From JAJRTA01 sp965603125 (GTDB lineage Bacteria > Zixibacteria > MSB-5A5 > GN15 > FEB-12), in NCBI GenBank assembly GCA_965603125.1, contig CBFDBU010000011.1:1-64000 (forward strand): 64,000 nucleotides of DNA, given 5' to 3'. Every line of letters starts with the position of its first letter. The first letter of the stretch is position 1. This document shows, piece by piece, positions 25,375 through 34,285 of the stretch. The translations under genes and the position numbers were made by a program. The notes beneath the pieces were generated by a model. It did no database searches. It saw only the letters and a program-made list of their open reading frames with translations, and was not told the origin of the DNA.

Positions 25375-27392
25375 TCCGTCACCTCCGCGAGCATGTCCGC
25401 GATTTCGTTTTCGATCTTCTTGAGATCGGCCTCGATCTCCTCCAGCGGTCTGGGCGGCGTGTACTTATAGAAATAGTGATTGAAATTGATCTCGTATCCG
25501 ATCCTGGTCTTTGACTCGTCAATCCATGCATCCGGAACGTGCGGCAGCACCTCGCGTTTCATGTACTCTTCGACGTCTTCTTTGAGAGGTACGTTTTCGT
25601 AGTCACGCAGCTCTGGATCAGGCTCCGGATTGCCCTTGGCGTCGGTGCAGACATCCGCCGTCTCGTCCCGCTCAGCCAGGGATATGAGCATTACTTTGAA
25701 AAGAGCCGCCGGAACATTGATCTCCGTATCCTTGAACAACGCCTTCATCATGGCCGCGAACTCGCTGCGGTTTTTCACCACGCCCTTAGGAGTGAGACCT
25801 TGGAGCACCGAGAGGATGGACTTCTGGAGTTTCAAGCCCTCCTCAATCTCGGCCTGTGCTGCCTTCGTATCCTTGCGCTTCTTGCTGGTAGCGAGGTTGG
25901 CGAAGGGCGCGGTCTCCTTGAGGCGTGTGATTCGAGCCTCGTCCACCGCGAAGTTGAGTCGCAAAGGTCGTTCGACGGTGATGCGCCGGTAGCCGAAGTC
26001 CTCGTTGTCGAAGACACGGATATGCTCTCCTTCCTTGAGAGTCCCGTAGCGCCGTGTGATGTCGTCGCGTTGGTCTTCGCAAACTTCGTGGCGTTTGTTA
26101 CCGAGGGACTTGCGCATTTTCTTGAAGAAGCCGGTTCCGTCCACCAGTTGAATCTTACCCCGCCGCTGCTTGACTTTGCGGTTCGTAACGATCCAGAGAT
26201 ACGTATAGATGCCGGTGTTGTAGAAAAGCTGATCGGGCAGGGCGACGATGGCCTCAAGCCAATCATTCTCGATGATCCAACGACGGATTTCGCTCTCTCC
26301 CGATCCTGCCGAGCCAGTGAAAAGTGGCGAACCATTGAAGACGATGGCCAGGCGCGTTCCGCCCTCCTTCGGGTCCTTCATTTTGCTGATCATGTGTTGC
26401 AGGAACAGGAGAGACCCGTCGTTTATGCGCGGTAGCCCAGCACCAAACCGACCTCCGAAGCCCTGCTCTTCGTGTTCTCGCTTGATGAAATCGGCTTCAG
26501 GCTTCCATTCCACGCCAAAAGGTGGATTGGCCAGCATGTAATCGAACTTCTTACCGGCCATGTAGTCATTTGTGAAACTGTCGCCGAACCGGATGTGGTC
26601 TATGTTCTGGCCCTTGATCATCATGTCCGACCCGCAGATAGCATATGCTTGGGCGTTATAGTCCTGACCGAAGACTTCCAGACGGGCATCTGGGTTAAGC
26701 TCGCGGACGTAATCCTCGGCAACGGATAACATACCTCCGGTTCCGCAGGCCGGATCGTAGAGTGTCTTGACTATGCCCTTGGTAGTGAGAATATCGTTGT
26801 CCGGCAGGAAGAGAAGATCGACCATCAAACGAATGACCTCACGAGGCGTGAAGTGATCGCCGGCTTCCTCGTTCGACGCTTCGTTGAATCTCCTGATGAG
26901 TTCCTCGAAGATGTAACCCATTTCCAAATTGGACACCTTGTCGGGGTGTAGGTCGATCTTGTCGATATCGCAGAATTTCGAGACCACAAGATATAGGCGG
27001 TCAGCCTTGTCGAGCTTGGCGATGTGTTCCTCGAAACCGAAGTGCTCGATGATCTCTCGGGCACGGGTGGAGAAACTCTTTATGTAATGCGTTAGATTCC
27101 TGACTATATTGTCGGGATCGCCTTTGAGCTTCTCGAAGGTGTAGCGGCTGGTGTTGTAAAATGGCACTCCCGTGACCCGGCAGAGAATAGGGTCAACCCT
27201 CTTGACCTTGCCGCCTGAGAGTTTTTTCTGTCTTTCGAGTACCTTCTCCTTGGTAGGTTCCAACACGCAGTCGAGCCGACGCAGGACGGTCAGGGGAAGC
27301 ATGACGTCCTTGTACTGGTTGGGCCGGTATGGCCCGCGCAGGAGGTCAGCCACAGACCAAATGAAGCTAACCTTATCGCCGAAGTTATTCAC
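25371..27392 (-). CDS. hsdM: Type I restriction-modification methylase subunit M
   Basis: The protein has 673 residues. An N-terminal helical HsdM domain is followed by the N6-adenine methylase core: SAM-binding FDPACGTGGML (about 209) and catalytic NPPF (about 282) in MLANPPFGVEWK. Downstream FNGSPLFTGSAGSGES is the usual next motif. It protects host DNA and completes the restriction complex. It is the first large gene of the operon, 61 bp after the XRE regulator. Confidence 0.93.
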   Translation of the reverse strand: MNNFGDKVSFIWSVADLLRGPYRPNQYKDVMLPLTVLRRLDCVLEPTKEKVLERQKKLSGGKVKRVDPILCRVTGVPFYNTSRYTFEKLKGDPDNIVRNLTHYIKSFSTRAREIIEHFGFEEHIAKLDKADRLYLVVSKFCDIDKIDLHPDKVSNLEMGYIFEELIRRFNEASNEEAGDHFTPREVIRLMVDLLFLPDNDILTTKGIVKTLYDPACGTGGMLSVAEDYVRELNPDARLEVFGQDYNAQAYAICGSDMMIKGQNIDHIRFGDSFTNDYMAGKKFDYMLANPPFGVEWKPEADFIKREHEEQGFGGRFGAGLPRINDGSLLFLQHMISKMKDPKEGGTRLAIVFNGSPLFTGSAGSGESEIRRWIIENDWLEAIVALPDQLFYNTGIYTYLWIVTNRKVKQRRGKIQLVDGTGFFKKMRKSLGNKRHEVCEDQRDDITRRYGTLKEGEHIRVFDNEDFGYRRITVERPLRLNFAVDEARITRLKETAPFANLATSKKRKDTKAAQAEIEEGLKLQKSILSVLQGLTPKGVVKNRSEFAAMMKALFKDTEINVPAALFKVMLISLAERDETADVCTDAKGNPEPDPELRDYENVPLKEDVEEYMKREVLPHVPDAWIDESKTRIGYEINFNHYFYKYTPPRPLEEIEADLKKIENEIADMLAEVTE

Positions 27393-27453
27393 GACCGCTC
27401 CTCATTCTCTCTCCGCATCTTCCGCCGATACCTCTTCCTTCCCACCTGATCCC

Positions 27454-27669
27454 TTAGGGCAGCTTCAGGCTGCCTTGCTTGGTCCTCTTGGCGCAAAAGG
27501 CGTCAAGTTGGGCCTTCGCCAGTTTCGATGGTTTAGCCTGGCCGTTTTCCCATCGATTTACAGTGGCGAAGCTTACGCCCAATTCACGTGCAAGGTCTTC
27601 CTGGCTGAGGCCGAGTTGATTGCGAACCTCTTTTACCAGCGTGGGATAATCTCTCTCTTTAGGAGCCAT
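27454..27669 (-). CDS. XRE-family regulator at the head of the defence operon
   Basis: The ATG at 27669 is chosen because GAGGAAGAG precedes it; 71 residues follow. It is a single XRE helix-turn-helix (LVKEVRNQLGLSQEDLAREL, then VSFATVNRWENGQAKPS). Small regulators in this position commonly act as controllers that delay restriction until methylation is complete. Autoregulation is likely but no operator is assigned. Confidence 0.75.
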   Translation of the reverse strand: MAPKERDYPTLVKEVRNQLGLSQEDLARELGVSFATVNRWENGQAKPSKLAKAQLDAFCAKRTKQGSLKLP

Positions 27670-27875
27670 CGACTCTTCCTCTGCATAGTGGGCATAGAGC
27701 ACCGAGGTTACCAGTCAACATTGCATACGTTATAACACTTGAAAACGAAAATCAAGGGAAATCTCAGGGTCGTGTGAGAACCCGCCCTTGCGGTCACTTC
27801 AGCTATATCTCTTCTGAAAGTGACACTGCTTTGTGAGAAGCGTGTCTTGAGATTGTCAACAGCGAGGTTTCGCGG

Positions 27876-28078
27876 TCAACTCTTTTTCCACTCAGTTCCG
27901 GCATATTTCTCCCACTTGCCGCCGCCGGAGAGCTCGGTGTTGAACCACTCGTCGCCGAGGGCCGGGTTGGGGATAGCCGCGTCCCGTTCGGCCTCGGTGC
28001 CGATGCCCCGCCGGATGCCCGTTAGCGGTATCAATCCCTGGCCGAGGCGGTCCGCCGCCTGAAGAAAAAGACGGTTGG
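27876..28078 (-). pseudogene. 3' fragment of a phage tail-type protein
   Basis: A minus-strand frame ending at a TGA at 27876-27878 encodes AAIPNPALGDEWFNTELSGG followed by KWEKYAGTEWKKS. This is the 'GDxxFNTxxxxxxxYxGTxW' pattern at the ends of phage tail or fibre proteins. The 5' part is missing. It is the only sign of virion genes between the terminase and the defence operon. Confidence 0.45.
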
Positions 28079-28455
28079 TTCCGCCGCGCCGCTGCCTCCG
28101 TCGCCGCTACCTCGGCCTGAGCATGAACAACAATAAAAAACCAGGGATCAGAGGAAAGTACCAGGAGAGCAACCAATGGAAGAACGAGGTCAAGAAGTGA
28201 GGAGCGAGGAATCGTAGAATGCGATTGACAGTCTCTGATTAGACCGTTAACTTAGAGCCAGGGTGCTACACCTTTCGACCGCCCTTTAGGATGCTTTTGC
28301 TCCGCCGATTGTAGCGGAATGAAATCACGGAGAGAAATAGAAGCCACAGGGGCATTCCGGAGGTAGGAAAACCGGCTGATCTTACCCGTTCTGTAGGTTT
28401 CCAATCTGTGCGGATTCGCGTAAACACTACTACGGCGTACGGTATAATCAGATCT
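28079..28455. other. Intergenic remnant, no intact gene
   Basis: About 380 bp with no supported reading frame. It separates the tail fragment from an IS21-like end and is probably debris from the deletion that removed the virion genes. Confidence 0.4.
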
Positions 28456-28617
28456 AACTACTTCCAACCCAGTGCCGACTTGCTGTCTCCTGACAATGTC
28501 GATGCCGCGTTTTCGGCACTTCCGGAAAGGCCGATGCCGCAAGACAAGCACTTCCGAAACAGGGGGTGCCGCGAAATCGCGCGTTTCCAAAATGGAGATG
28601 CCGCAAAATCGCACTTA
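28456..28617. repeat. IS21-family-like end with multiple terminal repeats
   Basis: Four imperfect copies of about 33 bp, each beginning (G)ATGCCGC or GGTGCCGC and containing ACTTCCGGA, ACTTCCGAA or GTTTCCAAA, run tandemly. On the minus strand they begin GTGCGATTTTGCGGCATC, close to known IS21-type ends. No istA or istB is present, so it is a solo end, and it abuts the terminase stop codon. Confidence 0.5.
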
Positions 28618-30186
28618 GCCAAGCGTCGATCGCCTATCGCCTCCAATGACCGTCACCCTCACCGAGCTCATGGCCAACCTGACACGATGTACTGACGCTA
28701 CCAACCAGGCGTACGTGAACGCCATGCTGAAATGATCGACTCCCGTGCGGATATACCTGTACCTCTTCTCTCCGGTCTCCTCGTTCTCGTTCAGCATCCG
28801 GGCGTCCGCCGCCATGTGCTGCGCGAACTCCTCGACGATCGGCTGGCGGCGCGGCAGAATCACCTGTTTGTCACGAATTGCCGCCCTGGATGCGTCCAGC
28901 GCCTCCGTGCGATTCACCTGGACTGTATAGGATTTGCTGTCCCACATGGGCCTCCCGCGTTGGTTCTCGTTGAAGAAGCAGAGGAAGACCTGCCTCGGAT
29001 GCCGACGCGCGAAGTCGCGAGTGGCATGAGTCTCTGGTAGGCCGTCGATCACACACCGCCGAACGTCAAACCGCTTCATCAAGATATCGAGTTCCGAGAA
29101 ATCGCGACATGTAGCCAGGTGTATCAGATGCTGCTTTTTGCTATCATTGCGCTCCTCGTTCTCTTCCCTCCGCAGGATCACCGCGTGTAGGTACTTGCCG
29201 GTATCGACCCCCATAAAGCACGTGCCATCGTCGTTGCTTTCTTGCATCGGAGTGTCGGTGCACAGGGACAGCACGGACATGACGTCCAGCTGCCTCTCAA
29301 TATCAGCCCAGGGAACACCTATCTTGAGATTGTAGAACCGATCGGGAAACCGTGTTGTCCGATACTCCTCGAGGATTTCACCGGGATCGATCTTGGACGA
29401 GAACAGTTGCGAGATGCGATATCCGTGAATCGTTCGACCTGGCAGATCAGCAACCCATTCACCGACTGCGATATCAAGTTCGCGGTTGCATTTCAGACAT
29501 GCAAGGTAATGCGTGCCATCCCGCCGAGGACGGATGATCCTGACCTCCTCGCCCAACTTAGTCGGGAACTCCTTAGCGGGAGCCGTCCATTGCCGACAGC
29601 GCGGGCAGCGCAGTGTCCAGTGCCGCTGATCCGATTTCTGATACTGTTCATCGATGCCATAATCGGGAAGTGAGGGATTCGAGAGTTCGACAATACGCTT
29701 GTAATCCGAGTGAGCAAGGCGTTCCTTGGCCATCGCCTTGGCTGCCGGAGATGTCTCATCCAGCTCGTCGAAGACGATCATGTCCGCAGGTACTGACTTC
29801 ATTCCGACAGTTGACTGCATGCCGCGGAGGTACAGGTAGGATTCTCCAATTCTCTTCAAGCCGGCCGTATCGGTGTCAGTCATCATCCGAGAGAGGAAGG
29901 GATTGTCTTCGAGAAGCGGGCTCACGCGCGATTTCGAAAACTCAATCACATCGGTCCTGGTGGGAAAGAAGTAGACAACATTGAGTCCGGTAAGACAAGC
30001 GTGCAGACTTCTGAGAATCGCCCAGGTTGTGCCACCGATCTGTGCCGCCTTGCTCAGGATCACGTGAGGAGATGTGTCGTCATAGATTGCCCGCAGGTAT
30101 TCGTGCCCCTCGAACCGCAACGGTCGGCCTTCCAAACGGATACGTGCCACAGCCCACTCGGCAAGCGGATCACTGATTGCCCGCAT
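28615..30186 (-). CDS. Phage terminase large subunit, GpA-like
   Basis: The start is placed at the ATG at 30186, which overlaps the small-subunit gene by 17 bp; an upstream ATG at 30279 would overlap it by 110 bp. The ATPase core shows a Walker-A-like SKAAQIGGTTW and Walker B in MIVFDELDE. A Cys4 site (CPRCRQW, CLKCNREL) follows, as in GpA-type terminases. The nuclease domain has GVDTGKYLHAVI and CVIDGLPETHATRDF. The C-terminus ends abruptly at the IS21-like end, so a few residues may be lost. It would package DNA into a capsid, but no capsid genes are present here. Confidence 0.85.
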   Translation of the reverse strand: MRAISDPLAEWAVARIRLEGRPLRFEGHEYLRAIYDDTSPHVILSKAAQIGGTTWAILRSLHACLTGLNVVYFFPTRTDVIEFSKSRVSPLLEDNPFLSRMMTDTDTAGLKRIGESYLYLRGMQSTVGMKSVPADMIVFDELDETSPAAKAMAKERLAHSDYKRIVELSNPSLPDYGIDEQYQKSDQRHWTLRCPRCRQWTAPAKEFPTKLGEEVRIIRPRRDGTHYLACLKCNRELDIAVGEWVADLPGRTIHGYRISQLFSSKIDPGEILEEYRTTRFPDRFYNLKIGVPWADIERQLDVMSVLSLCTDTPMQESNDDGTCFMGVDTGKYLHAVILRREENEERNDSKKQHLIHLATCRDFSELDILMKRFDVRRCVIDGLPETHATRDFARRHPRQVFLCFFNENQRGRPMWDSKSYTVQVNRTEALDASRAAIRDKQVILPRRQPIVEEFAQHMAADARMLNENEETGEKRYRYIRTGVDHFSMAFTYAWLVASVHRVRLAMSSVRVTVIGGDRRSTLG

Positions 30187-30742
30187 CGCTGGACTTGCCA
30201 GTTCCGGTACCCTCCTCCTCAGGTAGAGCTGCGAGAATCTGGCGACGGATGCGGTCGCGTGTCTTCTCATCTGGTACATTCTCCTTGACTGCGTCGATAA
30301 ACGTATCGATCACGCGCCTGATCTCAGCCTGAGACTGGGCGCGGATCGTCTCCTCGGTTTCGCCTGTCGTTGAAAGGCCCTTCGCAAGACGTTGTCCCTT
30401 CTGCGATCGCTCCAGGATGCCTGCGATGCGTTCCAACTCTCGGATGTCGCTTATCTGCCGACCTTTGAGGTCTTCGGCGAGCTTGGCCAGCAGCAGTTCC
30501 CACAGTCGGTAGTGACGAACGTTGAGCGTAACTCGATCGTCGGCAATCTTCTCGACGAACATCTCGGCTGCTCGTCGGTCGACCTTGAATCTCAGGTTAT
30601 CCCAGTCTTCGTCCTTGCGCCATTTACCTATTGTGTGGGGCTTAACGTGCAGCTGTCGGGCTATATCCGCATTGGTATCCCACTCTCCAGTGAGGAACAT
30701 CTGGCGGGCCCGCTCGCACAGCTTCCTATGGTTCTTTTTCAT
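30170..30742 (-). CDS. Phage terminase small subunit-like DNA-binding protein
   Basis: The protein has 190 residues. The N-terminal helix-turn-helix (TNADIARQLHVKPHTIGKWR) follows a basic start (KKNHRKLCERARQMFLTGEW). A long helical oligomerisation region follows, and the C-terminus has SQAEIRRVIDTFIDAV and KTRDRIRRQILAAL. Position directly before the large subunit and the domain order fit a small terminase that recognises pac DNA. It overlaps the ParB-like gene by 17 bp. Confidence 0.7.
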   Translation of the reverse strand: MKKNHRKLCERARQMFLTGEWDTNADIARQLHVKPHTIGKWRKDEDWDNLRFKVDRRAAEMFVEKIADDRVTLNVRHYRLWELLLAKLAEDLKGRQISDIRELERIAGILERSQKGQRLAKGLSTTGETEETIRAQSQAEIRRVIDTFIDAVKENVPDEKTRDRIRRQILAALPEEEGTGTGKSSDAGNQ

Positions 30743-31424
30743 GATGCCCCTTCATGAAATACGCCGCCAGGTTGGTCAGACCTCTGGCCTTACGATCCCT
30801 GCCGGGCGTGCCGTCGCTCGCGAGATCCACAGCTTCTTCGATGAGTTGTTCCTGATCCGGAGTTACTACGAACGACAGGACACGCGGCAGTACCTTTTCC
30901 TCCTCCTCGGCTTGCTCATCCAGCAGGGCCGCTACTTCCTCGGCCGGGAACTCCAGCAAGGTGTGCAGGTCCTGCAGTTGTCCATCCGTCTCAGGTAGCA
31001 GGCCAGCCAGGTCACTCATGCTCATATCACCCAGCAGCTCATGGATAAGCTGAGCGCGGCGGATCGGGACGTCCTGTCCCTCGAGTCGGTTCAGGGTGGC
31101 CAAGAGCACATTTGCCTCTCTGTCGTCAACCTCCCAGATATCGCATAGAGCCTCGGTATGACCCAACTCCTTGAGGACCGCAATGCGATGATGGCCGTCC
31201 AATACCTGATACTTGTCCGACTGCTCAGGTTGCGGCCGGACGATAAGATACGGGTAACGCCCGGTGCGCTTGATGTGGACTTTCAGTTTCTCCCGCATCT
31301 CGTCGGACATGACATTAGCGTTGAAAGGGTGCGGCACGAGGTCGCATAATCGAATCTGCCTTGGGCCGACCCGCGTTGCCATGTGTTGCGCTGGTGTCGA
31401 AGCGATATCTCTGTTTTCAGGCAA
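30726..31424 (-). CDS. ParB/Srx-type nuclease-domain protein
   Basis: The protein has 232 residues. Residues about 20-115 match the ParB N-terminal fold (IRLCDLVPHPFNANVM, then YQVLDGHHRIAVLKELG). The conserved GHHR box is intact. The C-terminal part is acidic (EFPAEEVAALLDEQAEEEE) with no ParB helix-turn-helix. In phages such proteins lie beside terminases and DNA methylases and may guide modification or packaging. It overlaps the methylase gene by eight bp. Confidence 0.75.
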   Translation of the reverse strand: MPENRDIASTPAQHMATRVGPRQIRLCDLVPHPFNANVMSDEMREKLKVHIKRTGRYPYLIVRPQPEQSDKYQVLDGHHRIAVLKELGHTEALCDIWEVDDREANVLLATLNRLEGQDVPIRRAQLIHELLGDMSMSDLAGLLPETDGQLQDLHTLLEFPAEEVAALLDEQAEEEEKVLPRVLSFVVTPDQEQLIEEAVDLASDGTPGRDRKARGLTNLAAYFMKGHHEKEP

Positions 31425-32517
31425 TTCTCATTCCTCCTTCTGCCTTCACAGATTCCAGCAGGAGCTTGGCAGCCGGGTTCCATGCAACCAGGATGAACTC
31501 CCGGTTCTGCCGCCTCTTCTCTTCGCTCGCCACGGAGGCTTTGTGCATATACTTGACTGCGGTGGAACGAACCTCTCGCCCATGCCTTCGCATTCGCTGC
31601 TCTAACTCCTCGAGCGTCACCTCGGCATTGCCAAGACTCAGAATCCAAACCGGGATGTGCTTCGCATGGTCGAAGAGTGAATCGAGCATGGCGGCGCCGC
31701 CTTTGGCACTGAACGGACTTTTCTCAAGAGATGAACCTTCCAGGATTTCGTCGATGATCTTGTATTCTTTCTCGTATGAAGCAACTCCAGGATACGGCGG
31801 ATCGAAGTAGGCGATGTCAGCGTAAATCGTCGGCAGGGTCTGGACGATGTCAGCCTTCACAACCTTCGCTTCTCCCTGAAAGACTCCACCGTTAATCTGC
31901 TCAGCCAGCCTCCACAACCGCTCGGGACGGCCAAGGCGAAGTCCGTTCACATAGTCACCAACGCAGCTCGGAGTGATTGATTCGAACTCGCCTGTTGTCA
32001 AACGGTGGATCGTGCCGCGACGTACCGAGGACATTGAGTGTGCCAGCAAAGCCACGCGGATCGCAAGGAGTTGCAGGAGTGCGCCTTTGACCGCGTCCCG
32101 GGCCTCTGCTGCAGTTGCCAGAATGCGGTCGAGCAGTCGCGCCTGTGATTGTGTGAATACGGCCGGGACGTATCTCTGTTGAATCGGCCCTGGTGGATTG
32201 CCGTTCCCGGCTGCGACCCGTAGAATGTCCTCGCGGGCGAACCGAACGCTGCTGTTCTCTATCAGTGCCCGGCCAACAACGATCGAACGTTCGGCGATGT
32301 CTGTTGCCACCACCCTCAGGCCCTGGGCTTTGGCATACAGACTGATCGACCCGCCGCCAAGGAAGCCATCCAGAAAGGTCAGGTTCGGCCATGTCCGCCT
32401 CGGCAGGATACGATCCAGCTCCCTGAAGATCAGCGGACAAAGACGCCGCTTCCCTCCTAGATAGGGCGGCAATGCGCTCCAAATTGATAGCCTTCTGCGG
32501 CCCGAAGTCCTTTTCAC
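31417..32517 (-). CDS. D12-class DNA N6-adenine methyltransferase
   Basis: The GTG at 32517 is preferred because GGAGG lies seven bases upstream; in-frame ATGs further up would read noncoding DNA. The protein has 366 residues. PPYLGGKRRL and FLDGFLGGGSISLYAKAQG form the SAM-binding start of the Dam/D12 class, and YFDPPYPG is the catalytic DPPY motif. It probably modifies element DNA against restriction. It is the first gene of a minus-strand unit with the ParB-like and terminase genes. Confidence 0.85.
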   Translation of the reverse strand: MKRTSGRRRLSIWSALPPYLGGKRRLCPLIFRELDRILPRRTWPNLTFLDGFLGGGSISLYAKAQGLRVVATDIAERSIVVGRALIENSSVRFAREDILRVAAGNGNPPGPIQQRYVPAVFTQSQARLLDRILATAAEARDAVKGALLQLLAIRVALLAHSMSSVRRGTIHRLTTGEFESITPSCVGDYVNGLRLGRPERLWRLAEQINGGVFQGEAKVVKADIVQTLPTIYADIAYFDPPYPGVASYEKEYKIIDEILEGSSLEKSPFSAKGGAAMLDSLFDHAKHIPVWILSLGNAEVTLEELEQRMRRHGREVRSTAVKYMHKASVASEEKRRQNREFILVAWNPAAKLLLESVKAEGGMRIA

Positions 32518-32689
32518 TTCACTACCTCCAGCCCTGCAACGCGTCCGCCTCAGGACGACCATGAAAGCCCTTCTTTCTCGCGAAACATGTATCGAATGAC
32601 TTGACTTCCAGCGCATTAAAGGCCTGTGTGTAGATGTGCGTAACGCTATGATATACAATAAGTTGAATCTCCTGAAAGGAGGAAACTCT

Positions 32690-33049
32690 ATGAGTGAAAC
32701 ACTGCATGATGCCGCTCAGGCCTACCTGGAACACCTTCGGGGTCAGGGCAAAAAGGAGCGGACGCTCTACACCTACGGGAAGGACTTCGAGCAGATCGAG
32801 TCCTTCTTCGGGGCGGAGCGGAAGCTCGCTGCCATTCTCACACAGCATGTCGGGAAATTCTTCAAATCGGATGCGCTCCTGAAACTGCCCAGCGGCAAGA
32901 AGCGGGCGAAGCCCACCGTGGAGAAGACCAGGCGGGTGTTCAGGATGTTCCTGATCTGGGCCAAAGAAACTGGCCGTATCGACAAGCTGCCGCTGCCCAA
33001 GGACACGCCCATGGGCCGAAGTCAGAAGGAAGGCGAGGACAATGAATAG
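32690..33049 (+). CDS. Stand-alone core-binding-domain protein of tyrosine-recombinase type
   Basis: The ATG follows GGAGG by eight bases. The protein has 119 residues and resembles only the N-terminal SAM-like domain of tyrosine recombinases (DAAQAYLEHLRGQGKKERTL, then TLYTYGKDFEQIESFF and VEKTRRVFRMFLIWAKETG). No catalytic domain is present. It overlaps the full-length recombinase gene by eight bp. It may modulate that enzyme's DNA binding or assembly. Confidence 0.65.
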   Translation: MSETLHDAAQAYLEHLRGQGKKERTLYTYGKDFEQIESFFGAERKLAAILTQHVGKFFKSDALLKLPSGKKRAKPTVEKTRRVFRMFLIWAKETGRIDKLPLPKDTPMGRSQKEGEDNE

Positions 33050-33980
33050 TATCGCTGCTCGTGCGGTACGGTTGATGCCTGCGCCCGATCTTGTCGAAGA
33101 GGCCATCCAGACCTTCGGCCGCAGACTCGAAGCGCACGGGCGCTCACCGAACACAGTGAGCGCGTATCTGCAAGACCTGCGCACGCTCGCCAAAGTTCTG
33201 ACCTCGATTTGTCCTGACCTCTCCATGGACCAGGTGACCCCTGGAATACTCGACAAGGTCCTTACCGATCCGACCGTGACCGAGACAGCGGGCGGTGCGC
33301 CGCGTTCAGCCGCGTCACGGCACCGATTCAAGGCCGCTGTGCGGTCCTTCTTTGCCTGGGCCGAGGAGACAGGGCTTGTTCCGGAAAACCCGGCCCGGTC
33401 GGTCACTATGCGCAGACTGCCGCGTACGCTCCCGGTGTTTCTCACTGAGGCTGAGAAGCGCCGGTTGCTCAAGGAACTCCGCGGACGGTCATCGATACTG
33501 GCACGACGGGATCGGGTCATCGTCGAGCTATTCCTGGGAACCGGCATCCGGCTCCAGGAGCTTGTCTCTCTGGACATCGACGACGTTGACCTCGACGCCA
33601 AGCATATGCGCATCCGCGCCAAGGGTAACGTGCCGCAGGTGAAGTTCCTCAAGTCCAACCTTCGTTCCCTCCTACGCCGATACCTCGCGGAGCGCCGAAA
33701 GCAGGGCACCGCCAGCGTTGCGCTCTTCCTCTCCAACCGTACATCGCGTCTCTCGTCGAGGCAGGTGGCCAACCGCGTCAAGTTCTGGCTGGCCGAGGCG
33801 GGTATTGAAAAGAGTCTCGGGCCTCACGGGCTGCGACACAGCTTCGCCACTCACCTGTATGCCGCCACGTGCGACCTGCTCGTGGTCAAACGAGCGCTTG
33901 GCCACCGGGACATCTCGACCACGGAGATCTATACCCACCTGGTGGACGGAGCCCTTGAAGAGGCCCTCGAACGGCTCTGA
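33042..33980 (+). CDS. XerC/D-like tyrosine recombinase
   Basis: The protein has 312 residues. An N-terminal SAM-like domain (about 20-120) precedes a complete catalytic domain with Arg170 (GTGIRLQEL), Lys194 (RAKGN), His262 and Arg265 (HGLRHSFATHL), His288 (GHRDIS) and nucleophile Tyr297 (IYTHL). It lacks the extra patch of integron integrases, so it is not IntI. It may resolve multimers of the element, or belong to an inserted mobile unit. It is on the plus strand against the surrounding minus-strand phage genes. Confidence 0.9.
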   Translation: MNSIAARAVRLMPAPDLVEEAIQTFGRRLEAHGRSPNTVSAYLQDLRTLAKVLTSICPDLSMDQVTPGILDKVLTDPTVTETAGGAPRSAASRHRFKAAVRSFFAWAEETGLVPENPARSVTMRRLPRTLPVFLTEAEKRRLLKELRGRSSILARRDRVIVELFLGTGIRLQELVSLDIDDVDLDAKHMRIRAKGNVPQVKFLKSNLRSLLRRYLAERRKQGTASVALFLSNRTSRLSSRQVANRVKFWLAEAGIEKSLGPHGLRHSFATHLYAATCDLLVVKRALGHRDISTTEIYTHLVDGALEEALERL

Positions 33981-33993
33981 CCCGCAGACGGGC

Positions 33994-34030
33994 ACGAGAG
34001 CCTTGCGGTCCCTTGGGACCGCGTTCTCGT
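33994..34030 (+). terminator. Hairpin after the tyrosine recombinase
   Basis: GCGGTCCC (34005-34012) pairs with GGGACCGC (34015-34022), extended by ACGAGA/TCTCGT. It starts 14 bp after the stop. No long T-run follows, so termination is likely but not certain. Confidence 0.45.
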
Positions 34031-34285
34031 TCGGGGCGGTGGATACTCTTCCGATAGTGATCCCACAGTCCCCGTGTCCGAACACATTCCCGAAGCCTTC
34101 CGGTGCTTCCTCTTTGGGGCGGGCCTGCTGTACGGAAGAAACGGTTGATTGAAACTTCCTGGAACAGGGGTTATAGGAACTTCCTACGGCTGGCAGCGCC
34201 GTAAGTCCCGGTGGTTCCGAGGTCGTTCCGCAGGCCGTCCTGGTGTTATCGGCAATCATTTTCGCGTTTTCGTTCCCTTGGCCGT
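34031..34285. other. Noncoding 255 bp between recombinase and phage-type gene
   Basis: No supported frame is seen. It separates convergent genes. Confidence 0.4.

Noticed and set aside
25539..26435. 298-codon plus-strand frame
   Set aside because: Opposite hsdM; no independent support.
28252..28614. 120-codon minus-strand frame after the terminase
   Set aside because: It is made mostly of the IS-like terminal repeats and has no protein-like pattern.
28456..28617. Possible CRISPR array
   Set aside because: Repeats are imperfect, adjacent without unique spacers, and match IS21-type terminal repeats better. No cas genes in the window.
32522..33781. 419-codon minus-strand frame
   Set aside because: It is antisense to the tyrosine recombinase pair; composition is Arg/Ser-rich as in shadow frames.
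33042..33980. Integron integrase IntI for the cassettes at 35-36 kb
   Set aside because: The protein lacks the IntI-specific patch between the catalytic boxes and reads as a XerC/D-like enzyme.
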